Below are positions 1 through 13,208 of a stretch of 64,000 nucleotides of DNA, in pieces; the stretch's first letter is position 1; each line of letters opens with the position of its first letter. Origin of the DNA: Ifrita kowaldi (lineage: Eukaryota > Chordata > Aves > Passeriformes > Cinclosomatidae); assembly GCA_013398055.1 (NCBI GenBank), contig VZRS01010753.1, positions 124,001 to 188,000 on the forward strand, in the 5' to 3' direction. A program made the translations under genes and the position numbers. The notes beneath the pieces were generated by a model, which ran no database searches, was not told the DNA's origin, and saw only the letters and a program-made list of their open reading frames with translations.

Positions 1-1062
1 TTTACTGGAAAAACTATAAACAGCTGTTGAGAGAGGAGATCTCATACTACAAGTGATAAAATATTGCTAATTGGGCAATGTTTCATTTTCTTAGGGTGAA
101 AATATGACTGCTGGGAGGATACTAATCAGTCTGATTCCTGCAGCTCCTTCTGAACTCCTGCCTCTTGAGCTTTGCCACTCTCTCTCTCGTCAGAGAAAAA
201 CGTCTGCAAAAGGGGGGGAACATTAGCTAACCTTGTGCTTCTCTTGGAGCTCATCAGCAAGCGTGATTAATAGCTAGAAGGGAGAAAATCCTTCTTACAT
301 GTGCCCAAAGGGTGACCTGAAGGATTGCTGTAATGTAGTGCCTCCTACACAGTTTGTGATAGGGGTTACTTGCCCCCATTTGTTCCAAAATTGAAATTTG
401 TGTCCAGTTTGTAGCATGCCAGGCCAGGTGGGGAATAATTTGCTGGCCTAAGAGAGTTACCATTATGTTGAATATCCTTGCTTCTCCTTTATTGTTTGAA
501 AGGCAAAACCCTAAGGGGTTTTTGCTTGAAGATTATATTAAAATCATGTCAATGTTTTGATTTCAAACACCTTTCCTGTAAATGAAAATTTTGAGGAAAA
601 AGAAATTGCATCAATTCATTGATATTCCCATTCTGCTTCAGCTCTCCTCTGAGACTGAAAATCCAGTAAACCTGATTTGTTTCAACACAGAGGCACTTTC
701 TCACAAAAAAAGCATTTTGAAGGATCATTTCTCAAGTAGCTGTTACAGAGGTAGGCTGAGAGCTTCCCAAAATCTCCCTCTGGCCACTCTGGTACTTCAC
801 CATTACTGCAACCCTCCTCTCTCCAGCTTGTCAGTGCCATTCATATCATTGGAATATCAAAATAAAGGGGCTGCTTTATCATCCAGCAGACTCTGGGCTT
901 ATCAAAATGGTTGAGGGAGCTGCTTTGGAGCACAGCTGCATAGAGGAGAGCTGGGCCACAAACTCCAGGTTTGCATTTGGGTTGAACCTGGAGATAATCT
1001 GGGATAGCCGAGGTGACTGTAACAACCCCAATGGGAGGCATGTGCAGCTGTGGGTTGGCATC

Positions 1063-1100
1063 AGGGAAAAATTCCCTGGGAAAAGGGAAAAATTCCCTGG
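1063..1100. repeat. Tandemly duplicated short hairpin
   Basis: A 17-base sequence (AGGGAAAAATTCCCTGG) occurs twice, at 1063-1079 and 1084-1100, four bases apart. Each copy is itself an inverted repeat, with arms AGGGAA and TTCCCT around a three-base A-rich loop. A third partial arm (TTTCCCTG) follows at 1102. No function is known to me. Confidence 0.6.
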
Positions 1101-4100
1101 CTTTCCCTGCATGGTGAGCCTTGTTCATCAGGACTTTGGGAGGTCAGGGAGGTGCAGGTAGTGACACAGAGAAACACTCGGCATCAGCTGCTGCTCAAGC
1201 ACTCACAGGTTTATCTGCAAAATTAATATATTCAGTCCTGATAAAGTAATCCAATATAAGATAGGAGACAATCAGATCTGGTCTTATTAGGATGTGATAC
1301 AATTAATTTAAAATTACTTATTTGTGAAACTGTGATGATCAGTGTTGTGTTTTTTCTCCAGATGACAGGGTTATTAGTTAGCTTCAGGCTGCCTGAGGGT
1401 ATGAAGCAGGCAGACACTGTAGTTAAATAGCAGGCAAGTACATGCCACACAAATTACATTAATACCCCTTCCCTTCTTTCTCCCCGTCATACCCCCTGGC
1501 CATATCTCCTTGGTCTTTCACTCGTTTGACCTCTGGCATATATTAAAAAAACCACTGACAATCAAAGGTCAGTACAGTCACTTACTACTGCTTTTGAACA
1601 ATATTAATCAGAATTTAATTTCAGCTGCTGCAACACAGTGTGAAATTGAAGCACTTTCTTCAAACACCTCCTGAATTTTCTCTCCCAGCCTGCTAGATTT
1701 CATTAAAATTACCCAACTCAGCTTTATCTTGCAGTGTTCAGGTCTCATTCACAAGATGTTTAACAAACAAGAAAAAAAATATTCTGTGATTCTGTGAGAG
1801 GACACACGGAGTCAGTCCTTGATTCCTTTCCCCCATGCCACGGCTCACCCAAAGCCTATGCCTGGGTAGAGGTTGGCATCAAAGCAGTTGATGTAAGTTG
1901 GGATTGGGCTCATGCTTGGGATCCATCCTGTGCTGGCAGTTTGATTCTGCACTCATCTCTGTAAGGCAGCTCCAGCACTGGTGGAAGTCACTGCCAGCTC
2001 GGCTGTATTGAATATGAAGTTAGGGGCATCCCTTCCCGGCTGACTATAAAGGATACAACCACCTGGAAAGCCAGGGGCAATGCTTTATTCTAATTGACTT
2101 TTCAGACATCATGGAGCCCTCTGTCATATTCCAATTTTTTTCCTAAAGAGAAAAAGATATGTATTTCTATAAAATCCAAATAAGGCTTATGTCACATTTT
2201 AAATGGTGCCTACCAATTTCAGTGTGTTTCAATGAAGTTCTTTTTAAAACAAATTCACAATGTTCTTTGTACCTGCTCAGAAATCAGCTCAAATTTAAAG
2301 TTTAGTGTCAACGAAATCAATACCTAGGAGCTTTTGCAATCTGTCCATGTTTCTTTAAAGACAGAAGGTGCTACATACAGGATAGAAATGGACATAATAA
2401 ATTCCACACGTTAAAAAAGAAAAAAAAAGTGTTAACTAGAGTTTCAACAATCAAAGTGAGACCATTACAGCAAGGACAGATCTGCCACTCAAGTCTCTCT
2501 GGGAGAGGAGATGCCTGCAACACCTCTCCATCATTTATACATCTTTGCCTCAATCTGGCCATGTTTTTTAACCAGGTTTCTCTGTAGAGGACCTTTAAAA
2601 TGGGGTGGACACCTCTGTGAGAGTCTTTCCCCTTGATTCTCCTCTGACAGAGCTTGCTCTGAACTCCCAGGCAGCCCTTACCTCTCCAGCAGCACCATGT
2701 CCCAGCCAGACAAGAGCACATTATGGCAGAGCCCGAGGGGAGCTGGAGCTTTCCTCTGCTTGGGAGTGACTGAGCTGGAAAGAAAACTTCCAGAAAAGCT
2801 CTGCCTAAAAATATCCAGGCCCTGCCAAAAGGAGCTGGCACGTTATCATTTCACTAGTCCTGCCATGCACAAGTACTCACTGCATCTCTGCAGTTAAACA
2901 TTTCCAGCCTTGAAATTGCTTTTGAAAGCCAGTGATACCAACTCCTTCATCTGGGTAGGAACTGGTGACATCCCCTTGCCTCTTCCCTGTGTATTGAGTC
3001 ATGATCCTCGTAGTCCAAAACTCATGTCCAAAACTAAAATGAATCATGTTTATTATTTTTAGAGCTAGCCACTGGCACTGGCATATGTGAGTATATTCAG
3101 CGGGGTTATTTTGAGGATTAGAGCACCCTCCTAATCTAAACTGGGAAGAATGAACTGTTTTATTTGCTGATCTGACCTTTGCTTGTATTAGAGTCAAGCT
3201 TGTGACTTCAGTGATAACTCATGGTTTATTGCCTTTTGTTCCTGTTACTCCTATAAACCCTGAAAAGTGTGGTCCGGATTTTATTTCCCTTCTTTATCAC
3301 CAGGGAAATCATGTACTGAGTTCCCAAACATTTATATGCTGCAAATTCACTTAAATCAAAGATGCCACTCAGGGTCCAGGCTGGAAGAAGCTGTCGGGGC
3401 CTGTTTATTTTGGTGGAACCTGTGTTCAGCACGATGGTCTGGAACATCTGCCCAGGCTGATGGGTGGCACTGAGACAGTTAAGAACTCTTTCACCTGGGA
3501 ACTGAGCATATCATTTTATATGGATATGGTGGCTGACAGAAGACACAGGGCTCTGCCAGCCTGCATGCAGAAGGACTTCTCCTTTTTGAAAGAGGACTCT
3601 CTTCTAAAACTCAACACCAAGATGCATGGTGCTGCAATCCCAGCATAACAGACTGTCACATATCAGGACAGATTCCAAAGCAATCAGATGGGTCTGGAGG
3701 CTCAGGCAGACCTTGTTGCTGTTTTATACTGGTTTTAATCAGGCTGTGCTGAAAGGCAATTTTTGGATTTCACTGTTTGTGCAGGGCTCATGGATGTGGC
3801 ACCTGGTACACGTCTTATCCAATTTGAAAGCAGATCTGTCTCACAGATCTTGGTTGCTGGAATGGATGACAGGGAAAATCTCAGGCCAAAGCCATGTGTT
3901 GCTGGGAGTGTGTTAAAAGGGCTGGATGAAAAGGAAGCATTACAGCTGTATATCATCATCACTAAGAAACATGTTTGCAGACAGATGTATTTGTCCCTTT
4001 GGGCACACAGATGCTTCTCCTCTGGGGGCTGATCCCTGTCAGGATAGCTTTCTAAATTCTAGTGGCTTTTTATTCCATCCCACAAGTAATTTTCTAGAGC

Positions 4101-7100
4101 TGTTAGGAAACAGGAAGGGATGCTTTCAGATGATCTGGGGTCTATAGTCACCATTATCATCCGATCTGAAAATCAGAGCCCCATGCTGTGCTTCCTGAGT
4201 GAGCCCTAGGGACCCAAGGAGGTTGTTCTCAATTGGCAGAGACCAGGATTATATGAAATAATTTTAATACATGCCTTAGTGCCCTCAAGCCCACACATGA
4301 TAAGTTATTTTTATAGAAAAAAAAACCCCAATTATGCTTTTCTAGGTTGTCTTCTGCTTTAGAATAATTGTTTCTAATCAAAAATACTTCAGCTAATTCA
4401 ATAATTGTCCAGAACTGGGCTTTGCAAATACCTTTCACAGTTTCATTGCCTTATAAATCTATAAATAAAGAATAAACATATTACTTATCACTCTGTAGCA
4501 ATTATTTAGGATGCAGTAAAAGCAGCAAAGGAAGGAGGAGGAAAAGTGAAATCTTTCTGAGAGGCCAGAAGTTCCTTCTGCTCTGTGGCATGTCAGCTCC
4601 TCTCTGCTCAGCAAAGCAGAAGCTGACAGGAGGCTCCTGGCAACCCAGAGGGGTGAAATTCAAAGCGCTGGTGGTACCTGCACAGCAGATGGGGACAAGT
4701 CTGTTTGAGGTAACGTGGAGCAAGCCCTGGCTTCCTGGAAGGGATCTCTGGTCAATCCAGTGGACCATCCTGTCTCAAAGTGTTTCAGAGTAGCCACACA
4801 GACAGAGGGTTATTTTACACTTCACAGCAGGTTTGTTCTCAATCTCTAATTTTAGTGGTCAGCTCAAAGCCTGAAATCATGAAGTTTGGTAATTTTTCAA
4901 AAGGTGGTTTAGCAATAAAGATTAAAACAAAACCACTGATTGCCCTTTTGTCCATGCAAATGTCTGACCCCTCTTCTCATCTTCCCAAATACTGCAAACC
5001 AACAACATCCAGTTACGACAAGCTCTGCCTTTTCATTAGAATTTGTAAAATCTATTTCCTTTGATCAGGTTTAAGCGCATTACTTCAATATTATATTGAC
5101 CATCTTCTTTTCCTGGAGTACAGCAGATGTTGTCTTGAGAGAGCTCCTAGCAAACCCATTGGCTAAGAAGTTAGGTTTTACAAAATTTGAAAACAAAGGA
5201 GGAAAAGAGATACACAATCTACCAACTATTACTATGAAATTCTTGGCTGGTTTCAGCAAAATATGGGGATAGCACCAAAAGGATTCAGTCTCCAGCTACT
5301 TACCAGGAGTGGTGGAAACCCAAAGGTGCCAAAGCTGTGGTCAAGCACACTGGTGCCATTGAAAGATGTGGAATACACTTCATGTTTTTAACTTCAGTAT
5401 GAGTGAAAGGGAAAGTGCACCACTACCTGGCAGATGTATTTGGCAGCACTGGGATGTGTGTTCCCTGGCAACCAGACTCCTTACACTGGGATTTTGGGTT
5501 ACCTGGCTTTTTACTGCTGGTTGTAATTGCTCTTGCACGGTTTTATTGCGTGCCTGCCTACACCACTGTGTATTCCAGTTACAGTGGTGGGATAAATGGG
5601 GGTGTCTGGAGGTGCAGGTTCCTCCTGTCTGCCAGATCATTTGGGGGAGATTGTGCTCCTTGTTCCAGGAGCGTGACATCTACGGATAAAGACTTAGTTA
5701 TTCCCCAAATTAGATGGTCCTGAAGAGCACGCAGCCTAGCTCCTGGGTATTGTAGGACCAACAGAACTGTGGATGTGCACTGCCAATGGCTTCCTCTGGC
5801 TCTTGTTTACAGATCTTAACAAGGCCCTTCCATCACGCAGGAAACATCTCCACAATCGTCCCACGGCTTCAGTGGCCCTGCTCAGCCAGGAGCTCCGTGT
5901 GAGTGAGGGTATCCATCTGGGCCTGGGAGATGTCACTGCAGCAGATGAAGGCTCTGCCAAGCATTCCCCGAGCAGTCTGTGAGGGCTAGCACAAAATTAG
6001 GCTGGGGACTGCGCTGATACAACGACAGCCAGAATAATCTGAGCAATAGATAAAGAACCCAGAGTGGTTCCCTAGTGTAATTAGGAAGTGCAGTGTTATG
6101 CAATTAAGAAAATTAATTAGATGTAGATGTAGGGAGTGCAGGTTGAAGGCATGTTGCAGCACAGACTTGTCTAGCTTTGTGGTACTTCTGAGATTTGCTG
6201 GTGGTATAATTGGTTTTACAGTGTCTGAATGAGCTGTATTCCCAGACTTCTCTATTGACCACTCCCATGTCATGGAGCATAATTTACTACATACAGCAGA
6301 AAACTTCAGCCTATCAGAACCAGTACCAAAATACGCTGAGCACTTTTTGCTCAATGCAGTGAACCTCTTCAGTCTAGCCAGAATCACTCCTCCTCTAGCT
6401 GAGTTCTGATTTAGCTGTCTCCATCCCTCCACGAAATGGTCTTGTACTTAGGGATGGAAACACCAAGTATCCTCAAGCCAGCTATCACTGTGTTACCAGC
6501 TCCTTTTAAATGAAATGAATGAGACCTGGCCAACAGTATTTTACTTACCTTTTTCTCCCAGGAATCCCAAACCAGAAGAGTTCATTCAGAGGAAAAGAAA
6601 GCTGAAACAAAATAAAAAATCATTCTCCTGGTATCTGAGGAGATTTAATCTGTTATATGTGTAGGAATCCAGAGAAGCAATACCATGGTTTGACAAATAC
6701 CGTGATTATTCAAGACATGCTCATGTAAATATTGTTCACAAAATGTACCTTGTGTAAAAGAAATGTACGTCCCTGATGACAGTAGGACATCACCATTACA
6801 TAGCTCCATTAAATCACAGAATGGTGACAGGACATCAGGTACAGACGGGAGACTCTTATGAGGACAGGCAAAATTAAATCTGTCAATGCCAGCGTAATCT
6901 ATAATAATAACCTACATCATTTCAAAAATGATTATTTTTTCTTCTTACTCATGTTACTGGTATCACCATAGAGTGCAAGGTGTAAACTCTGAAACTGATT
7001 GTATTTTCTCTCTCCATAAAGCTTGTTCATGGTTTGTACTCTTGTCAGCTTGGACACTAAAATTTGATCAGATAATTTCTCATTCAAGCTTTCATGCACC

Positions 7101-7144
7101 AGACCACCATGTCTGAAAGTCAAACATTATCAGCATGTATAAAG

Positions 7145-7157
7145 ACACACACACACA
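7145..7157. repeat. Short AC dinucleotide repeat
   Basis: Thirteen bases of alternating A and C, about six units. A minor simple repeat in the intergenic region. Confidence 0.8.
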
Positions 7158-10100
7158 AAAATCCCAACACAAAACTGAGATGAGTTCAAATTAAATTAAC
7201 ATGTAGAAAGCTGGCACTCTCTGCTGGAATCAACTTCATTATTATGAGGTTTACTACTGCTGTTTCAGATAGATCCTCTCGGGGTTTTGGCTAAAGGTGC
7301 TTTACAAATTAGAGGTCAGGTTGGTACTTTATAATTTTCTCATTTTTCCTTTAATCCCTTTTTTTTTTCCTGTTTAATTAATTCTATGATGATTCTTTCT
7401 GAAACTGAAAACATTTTCCTAGTTTCCTGTATTCACAGTTGCCATCTGCCAGGCAAAGCTTCCCCAGCAAAGATCCTCTAACTCAAGGCAGATGGGAGCA
7501 TCCTTCGTGTGACACAACCTGCACACTGGAATATCCCTTGGGAATGCTGCTGCATCCCAGCACAGAGACCCTGTGGGATGCCCCACTGCCTGCCACAACA
7601 CCAATCACCACTCCTCATCAATCCCTTGTTTGACGAGCACTGCATTTCCAGAGCTCCAACTCCACGCAAATTAATAAGCAAATATGATAATCTTTTAAAA
7701 CATAGCAAAACACAATTTGAAATAAACTCTGTTGGTCACAAAGCCCCTTTAAACCCCCAAGAGATCATACCTGCTCTGGTATGTGTACTGGGTAAATTTG
7801 CACAGTGGTCTAAGAGTGTGATTACAGCTTGGGAAAACACACACAGTTTTACAAACACACACAGTTTTAAGCTGGCTGGCTTAGTGACTGCGCCAGATAT
7901 CTTACTCATATCAATCACCAAATAAAGCTCTTTAAATAAAAAGAAATATTTTCTTTCCTGATCAAGCCTACGTGGATGACATCAAAGACAGGTAACATTG
8001 AAGTCCAGGTATCCAGAGAGCTACGCCCAAGAACTGGCCTACGAGTGCTGGCTAATCAAGTAGTTAAGGTGCGTAGAGAAAGTAAGACAGAGAAATGAAA
8101 AATCTCTGGAAATTCCAAATCCTGTGCTATCTGTAGCTAAGCTGTGGCAAAAGGATGCCCTTCATTACTAAAGGGAGCACTGATAATTTTACCATTAAAG
8201 CAATGTCACACTGCCTTCGCTTACTCTCCTTCTCCTTTGAAAGCTTCATCAGACAAACAAGTAGCCCGACTCCTTTCAGGGGTGTTAAAGGCAATGAGAG
8301 CTACTAGTGGTTTAGTAATAAACCAGTTTCTGTGTCTGAATACAGGCCCTCAATGGCAAGGAGGTTGGTTGCTTGTTTTCTCTTCATAGTCTGTGATGCC
8401 ACAGGCAGGGCAGTGACATTTGTGGTGGGAAGTTCAGTGGTGTCCCCCTGGAGCCACAGGGCTGAGTGAAGACACAGAGAAACCACCACTTGCATTGAAA
8501 TGTGTTTACTGTACCCGTGTACCTATGATGCAGCAAAGACACACCTTTGGGACGATTTGTGGTGCTTTCTACGTGGACAGACTAAAAGTTTTCTTGGGGA
8601 CTCTGTGCCCCATGTACCTGTGTTCTGTGAGCTGTTTCAAAGTGGCCTCAGCAGAGCACCTAGGTAATGTTTGCTATTCCTGCTGCTCCACCTCAGCAAC
8701 TGGTGGTGATGTGGCAGGTCTGGAGCACAGTACAGACCCTGTTATCTGGGTATGGCTTGTGTCTTGACTGGCAGGGAGTGAACAACTGAGGACGATAACG
8801 AAAGTTCCCCTTCAAAACCAGCCTCTGGTTTTTTACATATAACAAAGGAACACTGAAACATTTGACTGTATCAGCTGAAAAGAAGCATACAGCAGAGATA
8901 AAGATGTGACAGTCTGTGCATTTAGGAGAATAAGAGAGAGACTATCAAAAAGGATATGGGAATTTAGGGAAGCTTGAAATGCTTTAAGACATTGGAAGAA
9001 GGCCCTCACTGTTATCTTCTCTGTAAGAGCAAGATCAAGCTACACCATTTGAACTAGCCTAGGAAAACCTAATTTGGTGAGGGATCACATCGAGGAGCAG
9101 CCCAGCTAGCTTGAACTTAAAGAAACTACCTTTGAGTTTGGTGGTTTGGGGTTTTTTTTTAATGAATAAAAGGTGGGTTAGAAGAAATACCTTAATCACT
9201 CCTTGAGCTGACAATGTAGTTTTTACACATTTAGAGGTGAGAAAATAGACAAAACTACCAATGTTTTACAGAGTTTTCCAAATATCAAAAGAGCATTTCT
9301 TTTCTAAGTCAGCCCCACGTATTTTGAAGGGAGTGCACGTGTCTTCTTCCCTGAAAGTTGCAGGGTCACAGAAGAACACATTTTCTCCAGTTCCTGACAT
9401 TGTTCAGCTCCCGAATGGACAAAAAGCTGTTTCATTCAGCTTCTTCCTAGCTGTTATTCCAGTGTTTGTCCAGGTACTTCTTGAGTCCATCTCCCAGATG
9501 CATTCCTATGGGTTATTTTCTGCTGTGTGCTCTTTGTCTTTGCACACAACCCTCCCCAAGCACCTCCTGCCCACACAGGCAGGGGATGCTGTGCTGGTGG
9601 GGGACTGCACTTCAGGTGAGAGCTGCATCAAAGATTTCAAAGCCTGAGGAAGGAGTTAATGAGTGGCCAACAGTAACAAGTGAAGTAATTTGCTCTATTA
9701 AAGAAAGAGAGGATTTTATGCTGTACGTGCCAGTTATACAGAGACAGACACCATGGCAACAAGCTTGTCAGGCAGGAGCAGGGCACTACTGTAAGATTAA
9801 CTATCGCTGGGGACATCATTAGTGGTGGAGAAACTTCAAAAGCTTTGGAATTTGTGTTCCTTTTGCACCCAGAATCTCACCTGCTTTTATGGAATTTGAA
9901 TCTCCAGTCTATAAGCTAAACCTGGGATAACAACAGTAGCAGGCTGGGATATTGGATGCATCCTGAATAACATGGAAAGGAAGAATGTGTCTACAGTATC
10001 TCAATGCATCCAGGCCTGCCAGGTTATCTGACCTGTATGGAAAGGAAGAATGGGAACATACATTAAGTCGGGTTCAGCAGGATTGAAATAAAGACTGAAA

Positions 10101-13005
10101 AGGAATTTGTAAAGAACTGCTCCTTCTGTGCTTACTCATAAGGCATGGATCTGATCATTAGCCTTCACTAAAGGAAAGGAGAGATCCCCCTGTAAATCTC
10201 CCATTCTGGGAGGATGAACAGGTGACAGATAATTGCACATATGAGGTTAATTCTTTTTATTTTCCTAGCTTATAGGCAGAATCCCAAATACCTGTGATTG
10301 TCTCATCCACGATGCAGGCACTTACTCTGGTGCAAAGCTGGAGTCAGATGCTGATGGGGTAGGATTTATACCCACAGGAAGTTCCTCTATAGGCAACCAC
10401 AAAGCAATTAGTGCACAAGGCATTTGGAACTCTGAATGTGGCCTAATGTGAATCTCATTTTACCGGAGCAATGTACAGAGTTCAAGTTTCCAGTTCACGA
10501 GCCTGCAGTGCCGAGGAAAACATTTCTGTGGGCAAGTGGAGAGAGAAAGAAAAGATCTGAAGAGCTGTGGCAGAGTTTCTGTGGGAGTCTCTTTAGCCCT
10601 GCCATATCTACAAAGTGCTGAGAATGCCACACAGCACGGTTTTCATTGTCACAGGGAACAGATCACAAATTCATGAACCTTTGTGACTTGCCTGCATTAT
10701 AATTCCCCATGACTGAGCTACTCCCATCTAAGGAGAGCTGCAGCGCTTCACAGCCCCAAAAATGAAGCACAGCCAACATGCAGACTGTAAGAGTGCAGAG
10801 AGTCCAGATGCCCAAGCCCTGGCTCAGCTCACCATGCCCCACTGCTTCCACAGGAGCTGCTGCAGGCATTTTAGTCAAAAGCTATTTTAGCCCCATCAGG
10901 ACTAACTGGGAGAACTGATGAGCACAGACATTTGCTCAGCTTGCAGCATAGGGAAGGAAAATCAGGTGGACATTAATCATCTTTTTGCAGATGCGTCAAG
11001 CAAAAAGGAGAAGCACATTCAATCCCATGAAAAGGCTTATTTTCGAGCAGTTGTTCTCTAAGACCTGATAGCCAAGTGCTGTGCTCAAAGAACAAATGAA
11101 AGAAGATGTGGCTCCTCTGGAGCTGCCTGCTTCCCAAAGATAAAGGAAGATGGAGTGCAGCACTCTGCCCATCCTGTACAGGAGGGTGAGAGCCATTGAG
11201 ATAACTGTGAGAATTATTGTGATGGGGGCATCTGGCTTGATGTAAAAGGAGAAGAAGTGGGAGCATGCAATGGATTTCTGCATATGCTTGAGTTTTCCCA
11301 GTCCTACGGAGAGAGGCCTCTCTGACCGTAATTGGAACAAACTCACGAATAGCGCGTGTGAGCAGAAAGCAAATCTGAAGCTGCAAGCAGCCAGCTCACC
11401 CTGCTGCATGGCTAGCGAGGAGACGTGTTGCATATGCAAGATGTAGGGCAGGGAAGGACATGTTCATCCTACTGAACAGGCAGAGCATTCACCAGAATTT
11501 TCTGGTGGTTTTGGAGAGCTCAGCTTGCCCCAGGAAGCTCTGTCATACAGGCAAGTGGAGGGACACAGATGTCTGTTGTTGGTCAGCGGGCAAATATCTG
11601 GCAGGAGAAACTGGTGGCGACCTACGACAGCTGCACACAGGTCATGGCCAGTGATATGTGCAGAGGGACAGTGGGGAAAAGCCTGTGGCTCCTACTCCAG
11701 CTGCTTTTATCCTGCAACCCAAACTAAATATTTATTTCTCTTTTACTGGGAGAGGACATCAATTAGAAAGGCAGAGCCGTGCGCTGACACAGGTCATGCA
11801 TCCCTTTTAGTCAGACAGCTGTAGCCAGCAGCAAGAAGAAATGCTGGGAGATGTGAGGTGTAGGTGTGCGGTTTGCCACGAGGCATTCTGTCTTCAGAGA
11901 TGGGAACAAAACAACAACTTTCTTCCTGCTCAAAGAAAGAGCTTAGGAACCAGCAGGTGTGGAGAAAGGCCTCTCTCAAACACAGCATTGAAGAGAGAAG
12001 GGGACAGAGTCTTGGCCCCACATCTGCCTTAGGGACACAGATGTCAGCCTGCACTCCTGCTCCTGGGGAGAAGTGTCAAAGACGTCACTGACCATGACAT
12101 GCCTGGTCCTGTCAGATCGTTACTGCAAGTTCCAGAAATGTTTTCTGATTGCTAATACGGAGTGCAAGATTATCTTGCCTGCATTGTTATGATATTACTC
12201 TTCAGAATACTGTGAAATTTAAGGTAGAGAGGAGCTTTTTCTAAGAGGACAAATGTTTTACAAGTTCTTAGAAAAGCACAGCACTGTGAGCCAGTGTAAA
12301 GGTTAAGATTACTGAAGCCAGTTAGCTTCAGTTTCTTCTTTAAGTCACAATCCACATTAGCACATCCCTCGCATACTCAGGCTCCTAGACCCCCTACATG
12401 TGCATTTTTCTTTCTTGCCTTCATGAGCGTCTGAGCTCACTCCCTAAATTAAACTCCAAATCCCGTCTTTGGGCATGCATATGGACAAGCATTCATAGGA
12501 GAAGAGCTCAGCTGAAATAACTGCAGAAAATTGCATACCACCTTCCATCCTCTCTCCTCCTCCTGGAGGACTAAGCTGAGTCTTGTGGAGGAGTGCCATC
12601 ACATTTTCCTGATTCCCAGTTCATCCCCAGGGCTGTGTCTATGCCCAAATCCTCTGTGCTCCCAGCAGCTCAGCATCTGCCTCCAAGCTCCTCACCCCCG
12701 GCTTCTGCAGACACTTGGCACAGCCAAAGCGCACAATGGTCTGGGAAGGGAGGTTGCCAGGGCAGCAACATAAATTTTGCCCACCCTCTTGGGCATGGAG
12801 TAAAACATATGCTGGATGTTGCAGCAATGGAGATCCCTTCCGGGATTTTGAACACTGCTGAACTTTGCTGCACAGTCAGAAGTCAAACCAAAGGCACCTG
12901 GGTCCATCTGTGCGAAGTCAAAATTGATGAGATTTCAGCATGGCACGGAGCAATACTCTTTGGGCAGGAAAAGTGAAGGAGGTCAGTCTTGGGTTTGTTT
13001 CTTTG

Positions 13006-13055
13006 TTTATTTAAGAATGCATTTATTTTATAACTGACAGGAGATCATTTTTATT
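13006..13055 (-). promoter_or_regulatory. CAPN8: Candidate CAPN8 polyadenylation signals
   Basis: Three AATAAA hexamers on the minus strand lie at 13050-13055, 13022-13027 and 13006-13011, about 130 to 180 nt past the CAPN8 stop codon. This would give a short 3' UTR of roughly 150-200 nt. The hexamers are seen directly; which one is used, or whether a more distal site is preferred, is inference, because the region is AT-rich and such hexamers can occur by chance. Confidence 0.5.
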
Positions 13056-13184
13056 GGCTTAAAGTAACTAGCCAGGAATAAAAACAAGTTTCTCTTTCTG
13101 TTTTTCACAACAAGGAGATGCCAAACAAGCGGTTTCATGCTCAGAAGAGCCTCAGAGGTGTCTGCTGAATTGATTGACCATGGT

Positions 13185-13208
13185 TCAAACCAGTGTGCAG
13201 CACAGCCA
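13185..13208 (-). CDS. CAPN8: CAPN8 exon 21 (last coding exon)
   Basis: Twenty-four coding bases give W-L-C-C-T-L-V and TGA, after the acceptor tctccctcag. The residues complete the fifth EF-hand, the surface through which classical calpains dimerise; human CAPN8 ends in a near-identical WLCCVLV. Intron 20 (13209-14137) lies upstream in the transcript and shows nothing but a weak CR1-like stretch near 13583-13622. Confidence 0.9.
   Translation of the reverse strand, partial: WLCCTLV

Larger units (their letters stand above)
1..13000. other. Intergenic region downstream of CAPN8, no gene recognised
   Basis: Both strands contain only open frames up to about 156 codons with no recognisable domain and no chain of phase-matched exons. 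No CpG island, tRNA or rRNA-like sequence was seen. It holds small simple repeats and one duplicated short hairpin, listed separately. In human the next gene on this side of CAPN8 is SUSD4 at some distance, so a gene-free stretch fits, but a distal noncoding exon or enhancer could be missed by eye. Confidence 0.6.

Noticed and set aside
1775..1798. Possible CR1 tail (attctgtgattctgtga)
   Set aside because: Only two copies of the 8-base tail unit, and the sequence before it does not resemble CR1.
2371..2841. A 156-codon minus-strand frame in the left intergenic region
   Set aside because: Cys-, Gly- and Leu-rich with a terminal Phe run from a poly-A stretch on the plus strand; no domain, no exon support.
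10973..11439. Two overlapping minus-strand frames of 137 and 147 codons
   Set aside because: Two different frames open over the same sequence, neither with a recognisable motif, suggests chance.
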